DNA of 64,000 bases, from positions 6,120,501 through 6,184,500 of the forward strand of contig OZ005619.1 in NCBI GenBank assembly GCA_963930655.1, in the 5' to 3' direction. Numbering within the stretch: position 1 is the first letter of the stretch; each line of letters begins with the position of its first letter. Positions 48,040 to 58,262 of the stretch are shown here, in pieces. A program made the position numbers and the translations under genes. Under the pieces are notes generated by a model. That model had not been told where the DNA came from. It searched no databases and worked only from the letters and a program-made list of their open reading frames with translations. This stretch comes from Myrica gale (Eukaryota > Streptophyta > Magnoliopsida > Fagales > Myricaceae).

Positions 48040-49500
48040 AAAAGGTGCATGAGATCCTATTGCATATGGATATGTTTTTCATGCATGTATCCTTCTTTCT
48101 GTGAAGAGAGACAGTGATAGAGTAGACAGAGAGAGAAAGAAAGTATAGGACAGAACTACTTACCACATCTGAAGCAGTAGCTCATGGATTCTGCGTATAA
48201 ATGAAATCTGAGTCCTTAAAATGCTCTTCAAAATATTTTAGTATACATTTTACAAAATGGCGTTCTATAGTGTATTTTGCCTCACAAACCTCCATTCGCT
48301 TCAACATTTCATGACGCTTTGGGTCATCAAGAAATCTGATACTAGTCAAGGTGTGGCGAAGTAACTCAAGAAAACAATTGTCAAAGTGGTAGTTAATTAA
48401 AAAAGTATGCCACTCGACCCACACCCACCCCCCTATTGGCAGCTCTTTTTCTGTTTCTCTCTCTTTTTTTCGCTTACAATCTTCAACTCCTTGCGCAAGG
48501 AAAGAACTAAATGTTTCCTGATTTTGATCAAGTTCAGAGAAGTGAGAAAGCGAGCTGGTTGGAAGTGAAGAAAGGCTGAAAGAAGTAGGAGCAAGTTGGT
48601 CATCATGATGATTAGCTTGAACTTCACCAAGAATGACGATAAGCACCATCCCCATCACCCTCGCAAGTCTCCTAATGTGTCTCCCAGCCATCGATTTCAT
48701 CCCAATTGAGAAACTTTGATCTGATTTTGAAGTATAAATCCAAAAAGATAAGCAAGGTCTACGCCCTTGCTTCTTTTATATGTGCAACTGAATGATCAAA
48801 CACAATTAAGTCCTATAATCTTTTGGAGGCCATGGGTACATAATAATGTTAAACAACCATTTTTACGTCAACATATATTGGAATTTGAGGACACCTCAAG
48901 TATATACGTGTAAGAATGATTGTTATTTGCCTGAATGAAAATAGGTAGAGGGTTGCATGGAGTTCACATCATCATCCTATTCCTCATTTATTCCATATAA
49001 AAAGCATTCGTCGCAAAGATTGGGTCTGAATAATGTGCATGCCTGGTAGGCCTTAGTCATATTAAAAGCTAGGGATTCAACGATCAATGTACGGCCTACT
49101 CATTTGCAGGCAGGGACAATATGAAGAAAGTAACAATGCCAAACCTCTTCTTTGTGGAAGACAATTTTAAGAGATGATGGAATTCTTGAATTTTGAAGAG
49201 ACATATGAAAGCAACAATATAAACCAAATTATCACATCAAGCTATGTGATTTTGGATGTTGGATTAAGTTATTCTTTTAGTCCTTAAGCTAGCCAGGAAA
49301 TGTTATGCCCCACAACATTGCCCTTGTGGATCGATTCTTTCTTTAACATGAAGAGTTGTTTTGGAATGACAACTTTTAGTAAAGTGAGAGAGTAGGCAGG
49401 ACCTAAAGTTAGAGGGGCTGAGTTTTAATAATATGTTCTATTGGTTGGTGTTGGTGGTCCAATAGATTCAAGTTGCTGGGATTTGTAATCCCACCCTTCA
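48040..49500. repeat. Segmental duplication copy B (with 36405-40810 and 49718-50690)
   Basis: 48040-49455 aligns with 36405-40810 once the CACTA MITE, hAT element, retroposon and CACTA remnants of copy A are removed. A third partial copy, 49718-50690, repeats the 49005-49500 part (for example GTTGGTGGTCCAATAGATTCAAG versus GATGGTCCTGGTCCAGTAGATTCAAG, then AGTTGCTGGGATTTGTA). The duplicated unit contains the secreted-protein gene and its upstream DNA. Confidence 0.75.
48182..48700 (-). CDS. Small secreted protein of unknown family, intact single ORF
   Basis: The 172-residue frame starts MKSMAGRHIRRLARVMGMVLIVILGEVQA, a basic N-terminus and hydrophobic run typical of a signal peptide, with likely cleavage after Ala29. 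Starts at Met1 and Met4 are both possible. A Ser/Asp-rich stretch (residues about 31-65) follows, then a Lys/Glu-rich link (75-92), then a probably helical C-terminal half with WVWVEWHTFL, DDPKRHEMLKRMEVCEAKY and HFVKCILKYFEEHFKD. Four Cys (in EDCKR, DNCFL, EVCEA and VKCIL) could form two disulfides. I do not recognise the family. Conservation of this frame's landmarks in the broken copy at 38031-38534 argues that it is or was a real gene. No intron is needed. It is the best host-gene candidate here. Confidence 0.6.
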   Translation of the reverse strand: MKSMAGRHIRRLARVMGMVLIVILGEVQANHHDDQLAPTSFSLSSLPTSSLSHFSELDQNQETFSSFLAQGVEDCKRKKERETEKELPIGGWVWVEWHTFLINYHFDNCFLELLRHTLTSIRFLDDPKRHEMLKRMEVCEAKYTIERHFVKCILKYFEEHFKDSDFIYTQNP

Positions 49501-49910
49501 ATATATCATATCAAACGCAGAGATCTAAAGTCTACTTTGAAAGAAAATGATATGCTCGAGAGTATCATAAATTTTTCATATTAGTATGTATGGAGTTCAC
49601 ATCCTCGTACCATTCCTGATATATTCCATATACAACCAATGCATATTGAAATACTTATTCAAGTTCCTGTTGAGAGAAATAAAAAATCTACTGATTAGAA
49701 TATTTTAAATTTTGAATAAGCATTCGTAGAAAAGATTAATTTGAATAACGTGCAAGGTAATCCTCAGTCATATTAAAATCATGGGATTCAACAAATTGTA
49801 CCTACTCATTTGCAACTAGGACAATACACAAGAATGTAATTGTACCAAACCTCGTGTTTATGGAAGATAAAAAAATTTCTTGAAGATGGACTTCTTGAAA
49901 TTTGAACAGC

Positions 49911-50390
49911 CGTTAAGAAAGAGATTGCACCAGCTTTTTTTTTGGGTGAATGGTAAGTGTATTCATTACAAAAGTTTTCCGAACAAATACACTTTTTACC
50001 CAACAACAATAGGAGTTTTATACATTTCACCCTAAATGATGAGTTTTTACACATTGGACTCTCAAAATACTAATCTTATATACTTTGCACCCTCAATCAA
50101 CATTTTCTATCAAATTCGAAAGAACAGACATTAATGTTCATACCCACTTTGCATAAGTAAAGGGTATTTTTTTCATTATATTAAGTCATTGGAAGCAATA
50201 TTTTCATTTCAAGTGCAACAAAATCAAATTATGTCAAAAATTGACATGCAGAGGGTACAAAGTGTTTGACATCGGTAGTTGGAGGACTAATAGGTCAAAG
50301 TTAGAAGTTTATGGTGCAATATGTCAAACTCTTATAATTTGTGCGTGAAAAATGTATTTATTCTATTTTTTCCGCTTTTCATTTGAAAAG
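49911..50390. mobile_element. Decayed foldback element and LINE-tail scrap in duplication copy C
   Basis: 49975-50095 and 50252-50365 are approximate inverse repeats (AATACACTTTTTACCC... against ...GAAAAATGTATTT; TACTTTGCACCCTC against GAGGGTACAAAGTG), like the MULE foldback at 2226-2618. A minus-strand A-run with an L1-like tail sits at 49933-49960. The flanks TTTGAACAGCC and TTTGAAAAGCC may be a degraded target duplication. No gene. Confidence 0.5.
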
Positions 50391-50690
50391 CCATCTTAAA
50401 GAAATTGAACTAACTCAATCACACTAAGTTATGTGGCTTTGGATGGGATTAGGTCATGTCTTGCTTTAGTTCTTAAGCGAGGAACAATGTTATACCATAA
50501 AGAAGATTGACGCTTCATTCAGATGAAGAGTTGTTACGGAATGGCAAAACTTTTCGTTAGTGAGGAGGTATAGATCCAAAGCAAACTAAAGCCAGTGGGG
50601 CTAGCTGGGAGTGAAATTTCGGCGTATTTGTTGGTGTTGATGGTCCTGGTCCAGTAGATTCAAGTTGCTGGGATTTGTACCCCCACCCTT

Positions 50691-51178
50691 CGACCCATAA
50701 CTCTCTTGATTTTCTTAATTAATTTTTTTGTTACATACTCAGTGCATATATATCCCTAATTACTCTGTGATATGTTAGTTTAGCCTTGATTAAGTTCAAT
50801 TATTAAGGTTAGAGCTTAATTAATTTAGGTTGTTAGTTCCATAATGTGTAATTAGTGATTAATGCTTAATTGTGGGCTTATTGGGCTTAAAGGAGACTAT
50901 AAATTGAGCTGGACATGTGGGCCCTTAAGTGGGATCAATGTGGGCTTAATATGGCTTGGATATGGGTTCAAAGCGAGGCCATTATCAAGGGAAAAAAGGC
51001 CACTCGGCTACCTAAGGTAGTGGAGATTTTGGAAGATTTTAGAAGCTTGCAATGATTAATTACCTTGTTTAGAGACATTTGGACACATAGCCTAGACTGC
51101 CCCCAAGCCACCCAAGCCGGTCATTAGCTGAGTTAGCTTCTTTTTTAGTTAACTTCGCATGGATAGGCTTGGGTTAAC
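50691..51178. other. No gene seen; short LTR-like sequence
   Basis: Contains GACTATAAATTG (about 50897) and CCAAGCCACCCAAGCCGG (about 51104), which resembles the upstream part of the family-4 LTR near 41740. No ends or coding sequence can be assigned. Confidence 0.35.
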
Positions 51179-52218
51179 TGTAAGACTAAATAACAACCCA
51201 AAAGGGTGGTGAATTGAATTTAAAACATAATATGAAACTTTTTAATAAAGAATTGAGATCTGAAATTTTTTTAAGCAATATGAATTGCAACACAATAAAT
51301 AATAGCAATAACGTAAGAGAGTAAAGGAAGAGACATAACACCGAGATTTTTAGGTGGTTCGACCAAGACATACCTACGTCCAGCCTCAAGGCTATTAGCT
51401 TCCTAGAGCTTTCACCACTATAATCCAATAGTAGTCACAACTTCGCTTTCAGGTGCCAAGTAACAAGCACTTTCCCGAGTTCACGCTTCAACTCGTACAA
51501 CAAATCTTACACAGGTAGGCCTAAGTGTATCCTACACTTCAATGTTTTTCATGGTTGTATGGATGAGGTAATAAACAATAGCTCTAAAAGATTGATGACC
51601 AAATACAAGGTCAAATAATGAGCTAGAAGACAAGATCAGAGATTGATTGCTATAAAATAGCAAGTGGCAGCGGTATCTTTCTTGGGATGTGTGCAAGTTT
51701 CTTTTTTTGCTCTTTTCTCTCTATTTTGGAGGCAATGTCAAGATTGATGATGCAAGATATACCTTTTCTCTATACATAAGGTTGTATTTAAAGCCTTCAG
51801 TCTTGGGAGGTCTCCAATGGCCTTTTTTGGAATGTTGGAGAGGTGCCCCAAGTGCCATAACGTTTAAAAACCATGTTGATGTCATCTTTATAAAAACAGT
51901 AGTCCCACAAGATATGGCAACACATATGTGCCTATATGTCGGCACCTTCTTCAAGCCTGAAAATAGCTCACAGGTATCTATGGCATGTGTCGACACTTTC
52001 TTCACCATGTGTCGACACCATCTTCTCATGTGTCAACACTTTGATTCGCATGTTTTGACACCTTCAAAGTGGCTTGCTAGTAGTAGTGCAATGTGTCGAC
52101 ACCTTTTATCCCATGTGTTGACACCATCTTGGCTGGAGGAAATTTTCAGTTCCTTAAGAATGTGCAATCCTTTCCATTTTAACATGAAAACTTCGACAAT
52201 GAAAAATATAATAATTTA

Positions 52219-53577
52219 TGGGTAATGTCATTTTGCGCCCCTTAAGTATGGATCAATTGCAATCGAGCCCCCTTAAGTATAAAAACTACGATTTATGCTC
52301 CATAAATTTCAAACATTTTCAATCTTCACCCCCCGTCCAATTTTCCGTCAAAAGTCACAGAATTAGGCATCATGTTCTGTCGTACATGCGCCAATCCCAC
52401 CTGTCTTTACCAAAATATCCCTATGTGTTTGATATATCAGTTTGAAGTTCTCCATTTTTCATCGAACATTCCTCCCGTCCAACCCATTCGCCGAACGTGT
52501 CCTTCCCTTCCTGCTTGACAAGCTGATAAGTCTGAATGAGAGAATTAGAGCAGGACTGCTACATGGAGCTCGAACTCTAGCTTCGGAAGCTTTTTAGGAC
52601 CAGGAGATGGATGTACTACCGAAGTGGGCCGGGTAGGGGGCAGAGAAAGATTTTGCTGATGATGGCGAAAGAGAAGAACAACGGTGAGTGCCTGCTGTTG
52701 AATAGAAGCATCTTCGTTGAGCATCCCCATGTCCATGGTAGGGGTAGGAGTACTGGTCTTGCTTTTACGTTAAGAGTTGAGCAAGCGTTTGGAGGTTTTT
52801 CTTATCAAGGTCACCTCCTTCACCTTGGGAGCGAAACATGCCCATGAGTTTCCCATTACTGGGTGAGAGGTTTGAAATAAGGAGTTTATTGATACGTTAG
52901 GATAGAGATTTTAGCATGCAAGTAGAAAACGAGGCTTTGTGTGCGGATGTGTATATGTTCTCACCCGAGAGGGAGAGATAACCAGATGTGTTGCAGGGGA
53001 ACACTACGCCTTGCCTGTGTGATAATTGCTAAAGAGGGTTAGCTCATGGAAGGCATGTATTATAAGTACAAAGTCAAGCTGCAAAAATAATCAAATTTAT
53101 ACTGCGAAACATCATCAGTAGGGACAGCCTTCCTCGGACCTCTGGTAAAGGTTTTCCTACCAACCATGTAATTAGCACCTCATCTGTGACCAGCACTTTG
53201 CTTGCTTAAAATATAGTTGTTGAAATTGGATGAGAAATGGACTGAGACAGAGCTTCAATGGGGAGAGGCCGGCTGCTTCTTAGCAGGAGGGGAGGACACG
53301 TTCGGCGAATGGTTTGGACGGGAGGAATGCTTCGGTGAAAAATGGAGAACTTCAAACTTATATATCAAACACACATGAGTATTTCAGTAAAGACAGGTGG
53401 GATTGGCGCATGTGTGACGCACGTGATGCCTAATTCCGTGAATTTTGACGGAAAATTGGACGGGGGGCGAAGATTGAAGATGTCTGAAATTTATGGGGCG
53501 TAAATCGTAGTTTTGATACTTAAGAATGCTCGATTGCAATTGTTCCATACTTAAGGGGCGCAAAATGACATTACCCC
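52219..53577. mobile_element. MULE with ~285-bp terminal inverted repeats and 9-bp target duplication
   Basis: The left arm (52220-52505, GGGTAATGTCATTTTGCGCC...) and right arm (53290-53576) are inverse copies across nearly 285 bp. An exact 9-bp repeat AATAATTTA lies at 52210-52218 and 53578-53586. Long inverted repeats with 9-bp duplications define Mutator-like elements. The 780-bp interior has no transposase. It has short open frames on both strands that I do not recognise, so captured host sequence (Pack-MULE) is possible but unproven. Confidence 0.93.
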
Positions 53578-53616
53578 AATAATTTAAGTACAAGACATGG
53601 TGTTTAACATAATTAT

Positions 53617-56600
53617 TGTGAGACCCCGATTATTTCTTATGTTATTTCTTATGTATTAGCTTTTAATTTCCGATGTATTAGCTTTAATTTTATTATGGAG
53701 CCATATTTTTGACCAATGTATGGCCTAAGCTTTATGATAAGGTACATCAATTAATATGAGATTTTATGAAATTTTTCTATTACATTATTTTCTTTTCATT
53801 ATGAAAATTTTGTGCAAAGTTTAATTTTATTTTCCTAAGAGCCAAAACTTGCAAGGTAAGTTTCTCTCATGAATTTATATTTTCCATTTGCCTAGTATAC
53901 TTCATGATCCATGAAAATTTAATTATGATTAAAGATTTTTATATATAGGCCGAAAATAATTAAATGGAATAAAATCATGAATTTCTTTTAAGTATTGAAT
54001 ATTTTTGTGTGTCATTAATAGGTGACATATATTATTATTATGTGACCTAAATTAATAGTTGAATTATCATTGGAATATTAGATGATAAGTTACTAGACAT
54101 ATGATAAAGTTTAAGAGAGTTTAAATGATAAGCACACTTGCTTATCATAGTGATAAGCAAACATGATGATAAGTTAGGGAACTTTTTATGTAATAAGTCA
54201 TTGTGGCTATTGTAGAGATAGGCTAGAGCCATTATCTTAGGATAAGATATCATGCTTATGAGGTGATAAGCTATGTAATTGATATAGATAAGCTATAAAG
54301 CTTATAGGAGATAAGTTAGGTGAAATAGTAACTAAATTGAAAGTTAGTTGTGAGAGAGTAACTAAGTTAGTTGCAATGCAACCAAACAACATAAATGGGA
54401 GTTAAGAGAAAGCCATTCACGTAGGAAGAGAAATCCAAATTGATGAACCCATGTGTGTTGTAAGAAGTGATGAGAGAGCATTTATGTGACAAGACAATTC
54501 AATGGAGAAGAAATGAGATAAAGCAAGGGAGAAGGGTGAGGTTCACGTGAAGACCAAGTGGGAAAGAAGAGAAAAATCAATGCAAAGGCATGACTTTAGG
54601 GGACAAGAGTTGATGTGAGAAAAAGTGAAAAGAAAAAGGAAGAGAGAAAGACATGCTTGGCCGGCCATGCTCACCCAAGTTCACCCCCTTCCCCTCTTGT
54701 CTTTTTCAACATGTCATTGTCCTTGTCATTGCCATAACTTCACCTTGGGAGATTCAATTTTCAATTCAATTCACACTTCACACTTGAATTTGCCTTGGCC
54801 GAATATCACCCATTCCATTTCAACACTCTTCATTTTCCTCTCTTGGCCGAATCTCTCCTCTAAGCACAAGCCTTGTTCTTTTCCTTTTTGCAACCTAAAA
54901 CACTCTCCAAAGTTCAAGTTTAGTTCTCTCCTTGTGGTGACCGAACCCTCTCTTTGTGCAACACCATTTCCTCTTTTGAAAATTCTACTCATTTAGCCAT
55001 TTTTCCCTTGATAAGATTTAACTCACTTCCTTAGAGCTAAATCATTCCAGTTTACCATATTTCTCCCCACCATAAAACCTACCTTAGCACCATATAAGCA
55101 AGCTTGGAACCACTCCAAAAAGGGTGAACCGAAAGTTGGCAAAAGGAAGGGTTTTTGTGAAACTTTGGTGAAGGTAGAGGTAGGCTTGATTCTACTAAGT
55201 GTTTGTGCTTAAAGTTCTTTATAAGTTCTAACCTAAGATATTTTATTGTGCTAGGTGCTCAAGGCTTGTGATTAATCATCAAGGTAATGCCAAAGATGTG
55301 GGTTGTTAGTTCTAAAATGATGTAGGCCGAATATTACATGATTGGATTTGAGTTGGTACTTGGTTATGTTAGATCTTGATATTATGGGACCAACCTTAAG
55401 TTATAATGTTAGATCTAGCTATGTGAGCATGAAACCCGAACTTAAATGATAGAAAGATGTTAAGGATGAATAATGCATGCTAGTATGGTCTTAAAATGCA
55501 AAGGGTATGCATGATTTCAAGTTTTGCCATTAAGGGTTATGATTTATGGTGTTGGCCGAAACTTATAGGTGTTGGATCTTCAAATATATTTTGTTAAATG
55601 TCAATTTGATGAATGGTCATGACATGTATAAAAGTTTGGTGAAAACATGCATATAAGCTAGACTTGAAATATAATAGGTTGCATGCAAATCGAAAGAGCT
55701 AATCATTGTATGAACATTTGTGTTGGCCGAATATAGCATGGTGCTAGATCTAGAAGTTGTGTTGTGATTGGTAGATCCTAGGTTGTGAATCTGAAAATGG
55801 AGGATGAGATCACCATTGGAGAAGAAAACTTAGACAAGAAATGCTTAAAATGGTACATAGCCGAATGACCTAATAAGTGGAACCCTAATTGTAACCCTAT
55901 GAATAAAATTTATGTTTATATGTGATGGATGAATAAAATTAGGGTTATGACCAAATAAGTTAGGAGATTAAAGCTCAATCATAAAACACGTCATATTAGT
56001 AAGAGAAAAACATAGATAATAGGTTTAAAGATTCGGACTAAAAGAATTAGCAAAGCTTTGTGGTGTTAAGTATTGATGAGGGATTTAATTAGGTTGGCCG
56101 AAACTTATGATGGACAAAATAGCTTATATTTTCTGGTTGCATAGAGATTTAATGACAAGCCAAAGATTAAGTATAATTAGGGTTAAGTAATTGTTGAACT
56201 TGAGGACCTAGTTAATTGTATACAATAAAAGAAAGATTTTGATTTGATTGAAGTGCAATTAGCTTGCTAATTAGAAACTAAGTAAGATTTATTAATAAAG
56301 AATCCTATATAAAACTTTGTGAATAATATCATATTTTCAGAAATATATATCTTTGGGTAATAACCGAATAAAATGCAAATATTTAACTTATATGATTACG
56401 TACTTATTTCTTAGTGCTAAGAAATGTTTGAATCGCTTGTAGGCGATCTACGTGTCTTTATACATTATCAAGGAGACCAAGAGTAAGTGGAAACCGTAAG
56501 TGGATCGTAAGTGAATCTTACACTTTTTATGAAAACTGGAATGACACACTGCATCGATTCACGAACAAGCATGAGATTTCGAGCAAGCATGACATGACAT

Positions 56601-57508
56601 GTGCATTGCATGATTTTTCTAAAGAGAATTTTTATGCAATGATTTTATGGAAAGTTTATGAAACGATAAGTTAAGTCAAGGGGCACTGGTCGGTACCGCA
56701 CCATCAAGATGGACTCTCATACCGAAGGACGAATGCGAGAAGGATGGGTGAATCCAAGAGGCTGTACAAACCACACTGAAGGACAATGAGAAGGTGTGGG
56801 CCTCCAAGGGTCATGTCTAGCCACTGAAGGACGAATGCGAGAAAGTGTGCTAGCTTGACCGTATGTAAGGTCCCCAAGGGAAATAGGGGACGATTCCAAA
56901 AGGAACGCACAACCCTGACTTCAGGGGTTAAATGGAGCGAATAAGCCCACAAGTATGAATAAGTGATTTTCAAAGGCGAGAGGCCAATTTCACAAGCAAG
57001 CAAGAATGAAATGTTTTCAAAGGCCTGGGGCCAACTTTAAGCAAGAGCATATGCATATCCATGACATGCATGTGCATCACGAATTAAGTTTATTTTTCAT
57101 ATTAAGCAAGTACAAGTCAAGAGCATGTTTTAAGTTTATGTTTTTCCCTTACTGAGTCTTTTTGACTCGCGTTTTTAAAATTGTGTCATTCCAGATGCCT
57201 CAGGTGAAGAAAGTCAGGAGGACTACCTGACTTAGAGGGAAAAAGGAGATTATGTTCATATTTTGTTGATGTGACTTGATCGATGAGATCCGTCACTTGT
57301 TAGTGTTAAATATGTTATGTAGGTCATCTATGTATTAAGGTGCAAACTTATTGAGAACCCTGATTATGTTATGAGTTGGCTCGAATCCCTCGTGATCCTG
57401 TACGTTTCCGCCGTAAGTACGTAAGAATGTATGTAAGAATGCTGGAGCTATCCGGGGGATTGCTCGCGGCTGTCACGGTCCCTGCGGGATGCCGTTCGGG
57501 GCGTGACA
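53617..57508 (+). mobile_element. Solo LTR (3.9 kb) of the TGTGAGACC...GGGGCGTGACA gypsy family
   Basis: It begins TGTGAGACCCCGATT and ends CGTTCGGGGCGTGACA, with an exact 5-bp duplication ATTAT on both sides (53612-53616 and 57509-57513) and no interior. It has the family landmarks: GATAAG-type words at 54080-54330, NGGCCGAA words, degenerate repeats ACTGAAGGACGAATGCGAGA (56721-56845), and TACTGAGTCTTTTTGACTC (57150-57168) followed by CATTCCAG. The segment 55255-55283 is flanked by splice-like signals. The 123-residue open frame at 54625 is not conserved and is not called. Confidence 0.96.
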
Positions 57509-57668
57509 ATTATAGGGCTCGAAATCATTAAGAGATAATCAATACAATTGAATGACCTTGATTGAATTATGGATTGACCATAGTGATCTAAAATACTCCA
57601 AAGCCATTTTTTCATTTGTTACCATCAAAATCGAGTTAGATAGCTCAAGGAGCAACCTTGAGCTAACA

Positions 57669-57684
57669 ATCTCCCCCTTTTTTT
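57669..57684 (-). promoter_or_regulatory. Polypurine tract of Sirevirus-like element
   Basis: On the minus strand AAAAAAAGGGGGAGAT directly precedes the 3' LTR start at 57668. Confidence 0.88.
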
Positions 57685-58262
57685 ATGATGACAAACCATT
57701 TTTAAAGGATCTCACCTAAGAAATCAAAAAGCTGCTCTTGAGAATAAGTTAGAGGTTTTCAAACATTTTGATACAAAAAGCGTTGAGATTTTAGAAAAAT
57801 TTTGCAAGAGTTCCCTTTGTATTATGAGGTTTCCAAAAAATTTAAACCTGTAGGAAAAAACTTGTATATCAAACTCCAAAAAGTAATCTCAGATCACAAG
57901 CAATTCAATATTCTTCAATATTCAGGATTTTAAAGTTTAGGAATACTACCTTGTTGTCGATGTCAAAGCTTTGCAAATTGGAGGTGATAGAATGTCAAAT
58001 GATAAGCAATTTGCATTTAGATATAAGCTTAATGATAGGAAAATTGAAAAACATAGATATGATCATCAAAATCACATAGTACTCAAATATATCAACCAAT
58101 TCCAATCAAGTACATGTGTGAAACAATAATGCAAAGAGAAAGAATGCAAAATCTGGAATGTTTCTTTACATGGCATGAGAAGATGACAAAATTTCTCATT
58201 AGACTTTCTCCCCCTTTGGCATTATAGAATAGAGAGGGAGGATAGGTGAAGGAAGGGTATGA

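Larger units (their letters stand above)
51179..57668 (-). mobile_element. 3' LTR of Sirevirus-like element, interrupted by a MULE and a solo gypsy LTR
   Basis: The LTR begins at 57668 (minus strand TGTTAGCTC) next to a purine tract and ends at 51179 (CA on the minus strand). Taking out the MULE with its 9-bp copy and the solo LTR with its 5-bp copy leaves about 1,225 bp, close to the 1,127 bp of the sister LTR at 58497-59623. The palindrome array is at 51900-52130. The AGGTGGTTCG and CCTACGTCCA landmarks are at 51352-51400. A TATA-like word (rc CTATAAAATAG at about 51649) lies in the expected place. Confidence 0.9.

Noticed and set aside
51689..52225. 178-residue open frame on the plus strand
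   Set aside because: Lies antisense in the Sirevirus-like LTR and is formed largely by the GTGTCGACAC repeats; the other LTR copies do not keep it.
54625..54996. 123-residue open frame in the 3.9-kb solo LTR
   Set aside because: Frame is not kept in the inverted copy (21450-21790), so it is not a gene.
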